Origin: NVQY01 sp047639325
GTDB taxonomy: Bacteria; Pseudomonadota; Alphaproteobacteria; Rhodobacterales; Rhodobacteraceae
NCBI GenBank assembly: GCA_047639325.1
Contig: JBLINN010000243.1
Location: 1-6,651, forward strand
Direction: 5' to 3'
DNA: 6,651 bases
The first letter of the stretch is position 1. Every line of letters begins with the position of its first letter. Under the pieces are notes generated by a model that saw only the letters and a program-made list of their open reading frames with translations, had not been told where the DNA came from and ran no database searches. The position numbers were made by a program, and so were the translations under genes. This document shows positions 5,504 through 6,651 of this stretch, one piece after another.

Positions 5504-5875
5504 ATGAAAAAGCTGTTTTTGACCTCTGGCCTCGTTCTGATGATGGCCCTGCCTGCGGTTGCGCAGAACCGCGATTCAGATGGCGACGTGATTTCGGTGA
5601 TTGATTACACGTCGGTTCCTATCTTCGATGGCAAGCCCGTCTATTACACCCTCGGCACCGACCCAAAAACCCTGTACCAATTCGACACCAGCACCGTGGT
5701 CGACGCGGGTGTCGTGCTGCCGGAACAGGTTTCGATCAGCGGTACAACCTACCAAGTCGAAAGAACTGGCAACGATATCTTTCTGCTGCCCGACGGCGGT
5801 AGCCAGCGCATCCGCGCCAATCTGGTGCAGGTGTCGGGCAAACGTGTGAACCCGACATCCTTTGCGCTGGACTAA
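5504..5875 (+). CDS. Small exported protein of unknown function
   Basis: This 123-residue protein starts with a clear Sec signal peptide: MKK, then a hydrophobic LFLTSGLVLMMALP core and a VAQ cleavage region near residue 21. That leaves a mature protein of about 102 residues. The mature part is acidic at the start (NRDSDGD) and mostly short beta strands, with motifs FDGKPVYYTLG, TYQVERTGNDIFLLP and a final SGKRVNPTSFALD. There are no cysteines, lipobox or membrane segments, so a soluble periplasmic or secreted protein is most likely. An AGGG sequence about 10 nt upstream of the ATG is a weak ribosome site. It follows the barrel gene by 35 nt on the same strand with no terminator between, suggesting a shared transcript and a possible partnership in the envelope. 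I do not recognise a family. Confidence 0.8.
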   Translation: MKKLFLTSGLVLMMALPAVAQNRDSDGDVISVIDYTSVPIFDGKPVYYTLGTDPKTLYQFDTSTVVDAGVVLPEQVSISGTTYQVERTGNDIFLLPDGGSQRIRANLVQVSGKRVNPTSFALD

Positions 5876-5882
5876 CAAGCGG

Positions 5883-6341
5883 TTACGACGCGTTGGTCGG
5901 CACGCCCCAGCGGTTGGTCAGACGGGTGATGATCTGGTCGCGGGTCTGGCGGTAACTGTCCAGCTTGGCCGCGCGGGTCTCGCCCAGACCGGACGGGTCA
6001 AGAATGGGCCAGTATTCCACCTCTAGATGGAAAAACCGTGTCAGTTCCAACGCCCGGCGCTGGCTGGCGGGCGACAGGGAAACGACCAGATCGAACGACG
6101 ACAGATCGTCGCCCCATTGTTCCATATCGTCAAATGACCGCGACCGATGGCGCGACAGCTCAACCTCGATTTCCTTGCAGACCGCGATGGAAAAGCCGTC
6201 AATCTCCATGTCGTCGCGCACCCCGACCGATTGCACGTAGGTGCCCGCGCCATAGAACTTTTTCATGATGCCTTCAGCCATCGGAGAGCGGATGGCGTTG
6301 TGGTCACAACAAAACAGGACCGACTGGGGCAGCGGCGTCAC
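5883..6341 (-). CDS. Low-molecular-weight protein tyrosine phosphatase-like protein
   Basis: The 152-residue length fits the LMW-PTP/ArsC-type phosphatase fold. The P-loop near the N-terminus reads VLFCCDHNAIRSPMAE; the CX5R signature is Cys12 to Arg18, followed by the family's Ser19-Pro20. A late WPILDPSG (111-118) supplies the expected general acid Asp115. Family members remove phosphate from protein tyrosines or reduce arsenate. The loop lacks the usual Gly at its third position (His14 here) and the second loop Cys (Ile17), so the substrate is uncertain. The GTG at 6341 is the only sensible start, because the next methionine (Met21) would delete the P-loop. It begins 3 nt after the UPF0262 stop, so the two genes probably share a transcript. 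Its 3' end faces the small exported-protein gene with a 7-nt gap and no visible terminator. Confidence 0.85.
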   Translation of the reverse strand: MTPLPQSVLFCCDHNAIRSPMAEGIMKKFYGAGTYVQSVGVRDDMEIDGFSIAVCKEIEVELSRHRSRSFDDMEQWGDDLSSFDLVVSLSPASQRRALELTRFFHLEVEYWPILDPSGLGETRAAKLDSYRQTRDQIITRLTNRWGVPTNAS

Positions 6342-6344
6342 GCG

Positions 6345-6651
6345 TCAGCCCCCGAAATGCAGAACGCAGATCAGCGTGAACAGGCGCCGGGCGGTATCGG
6401 TGTCGATATCCACCTTGCCTGCCAGCCGCTCCTGCAACACCCGGCTGCCTTCGTTGTGAATGCCACGCCGGGCCATGTCGATGGTTTCGATCTGGCTGGG
6501 CGGCAGGGTTTTGACCGCATCAAAGTAGGATTCGCAGATCTGGAAATAGTCTTTTACCACCTGGCGAAACGGCCCAAGCGACAGGTGAAACTCTGCCGCC
6601 TTAACCTTTGCGGCGGTCTCCACATCAAACACCAGCCGTTTGTCGCGGATC
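6345..6651 (-). CDS. UPF0262 family protein (5' end beyond the window)
   Basis: The frame continues through the right edge as IRDKRLVFDV, so a GTG at 6632 is an internal valine rather than the start. About 101 C-terminal residues are visible out of a usual length of roughly 155-165. They carry the strongly conserved UPF0262 core: FHLSLGPFRQVVKDYFQICESY, then PSQIETIDMARRGIHNEGS, the helix VLQERLAGKVDIDTDTARRLF, and the end TLICVLHFGG. The function of this alphaproteobacterial family is unknown. No signal peptide or membrane segment is visible in this part, so it is probably cytosolic. It lies immediately upstream of the phosphatase gene, and I recall hisD commonly preceding it in relatives, which would be just outside this window. 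Confidence 0.92.
   Translation of the reverse strand, partial: IRDKRLVFDVETAAKVKAAEFHLSLGPFRQVVKDYFQICESYFDAVKTLPPSQIETIDMARRGIHNEGSRVLQERLAGKVDIDTDTARRLFTLICVLHFGG

Noticed and set aside
5860..5890. Bidirectional terminator between the convergent exported-protein and phosphatase genes
   Set aside because: The stops are only 7 nt apart and I see no stem followed by a T tract on either strand.
1..6651. CRISPR array, toxin-antitoxin pair, restriction-modification or anti-phage genes
   Set aside because: No regularly spaced repeats and no proteins of these families were found on either strand; the protein genes are core or envelope-type.

Overview
The window looks like chromosomal DNA of a marine-type alphaproteobacterium of the Rhodobacteraceae (Roseobacter group). 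This rests on the infA-maf-RNase E/G-yacG-tRNA-Phe order, a UPF0262 gene followed by a low-molecular-weight phosphatase, high GC with G/C-rich third codon positions, and a tRNA-Phe(GAA) of alphaproteobacterial type. The species cannot be fixed from the sequence alone.

Layout, left to right. Bases 1-302 are accessory in character. The left edge carries a broken minus-strand fragment of an IS21-family istB ATPase gene, followed by about 190 bases of more AT-rich DNA with short repeats and hairpins, which abuts the 3' end of tRNA-Phe(GAA) (303-377, minus). Bases 378-2466 hold a compact minus-strand housekeeping operon, transcribed right to left: infA (translation initiation factor IF-1), maf (nucleotide pyrophosphatase), a short RNase E/G-family ribonuclease, and yacG (small zinc-finger gyrase regulator). 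The last three are joined by two four-base ATGA stop/start overlaps, so their translation is probably coupled. The tRNA gene follows and may have its own promoter with a GC-rich discriminator.

Bases 2467-2737 are noncoding with a few small hairpins. From 2738 to 4183 (minus) lies a membrane-anchored M20-family zinc peptidase/amidohydrolase. A 211-base divergent intergenic region with a perfect 8+8 inverted repeat separates it from two plus-strand genes for exported proteins: a probable outer-membrane beta-barrel protein (4395-5468) and a small secreted protein (5504-5875). I recognise no named family for either. They are close together, in one direction, and probably co-transcribed.

The right end (5883-6651, minus) holds a low-molecular-weight protein tyrosine phosphatase-like gene and the 3' part of a UPF0262 gene, 3 nt apart and so probably one transcript. 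As I recall it, in many relatives these two genes sit next to infA; if so, the peptidase and the two envelope genes are an insertion or lineage-specific block. The core functions are translation initiation, RNA processing and nucleotide sanitation on the left, and envelope or periplasmic functions in the middle. I see no CRISPR array, toxin-antitoxin pair, phage structural gene or clearly new system. The least explained parts are the beta-barrel/secreted-protein pair with its inverted repeat, and the mobile-element debris at the tRNA.
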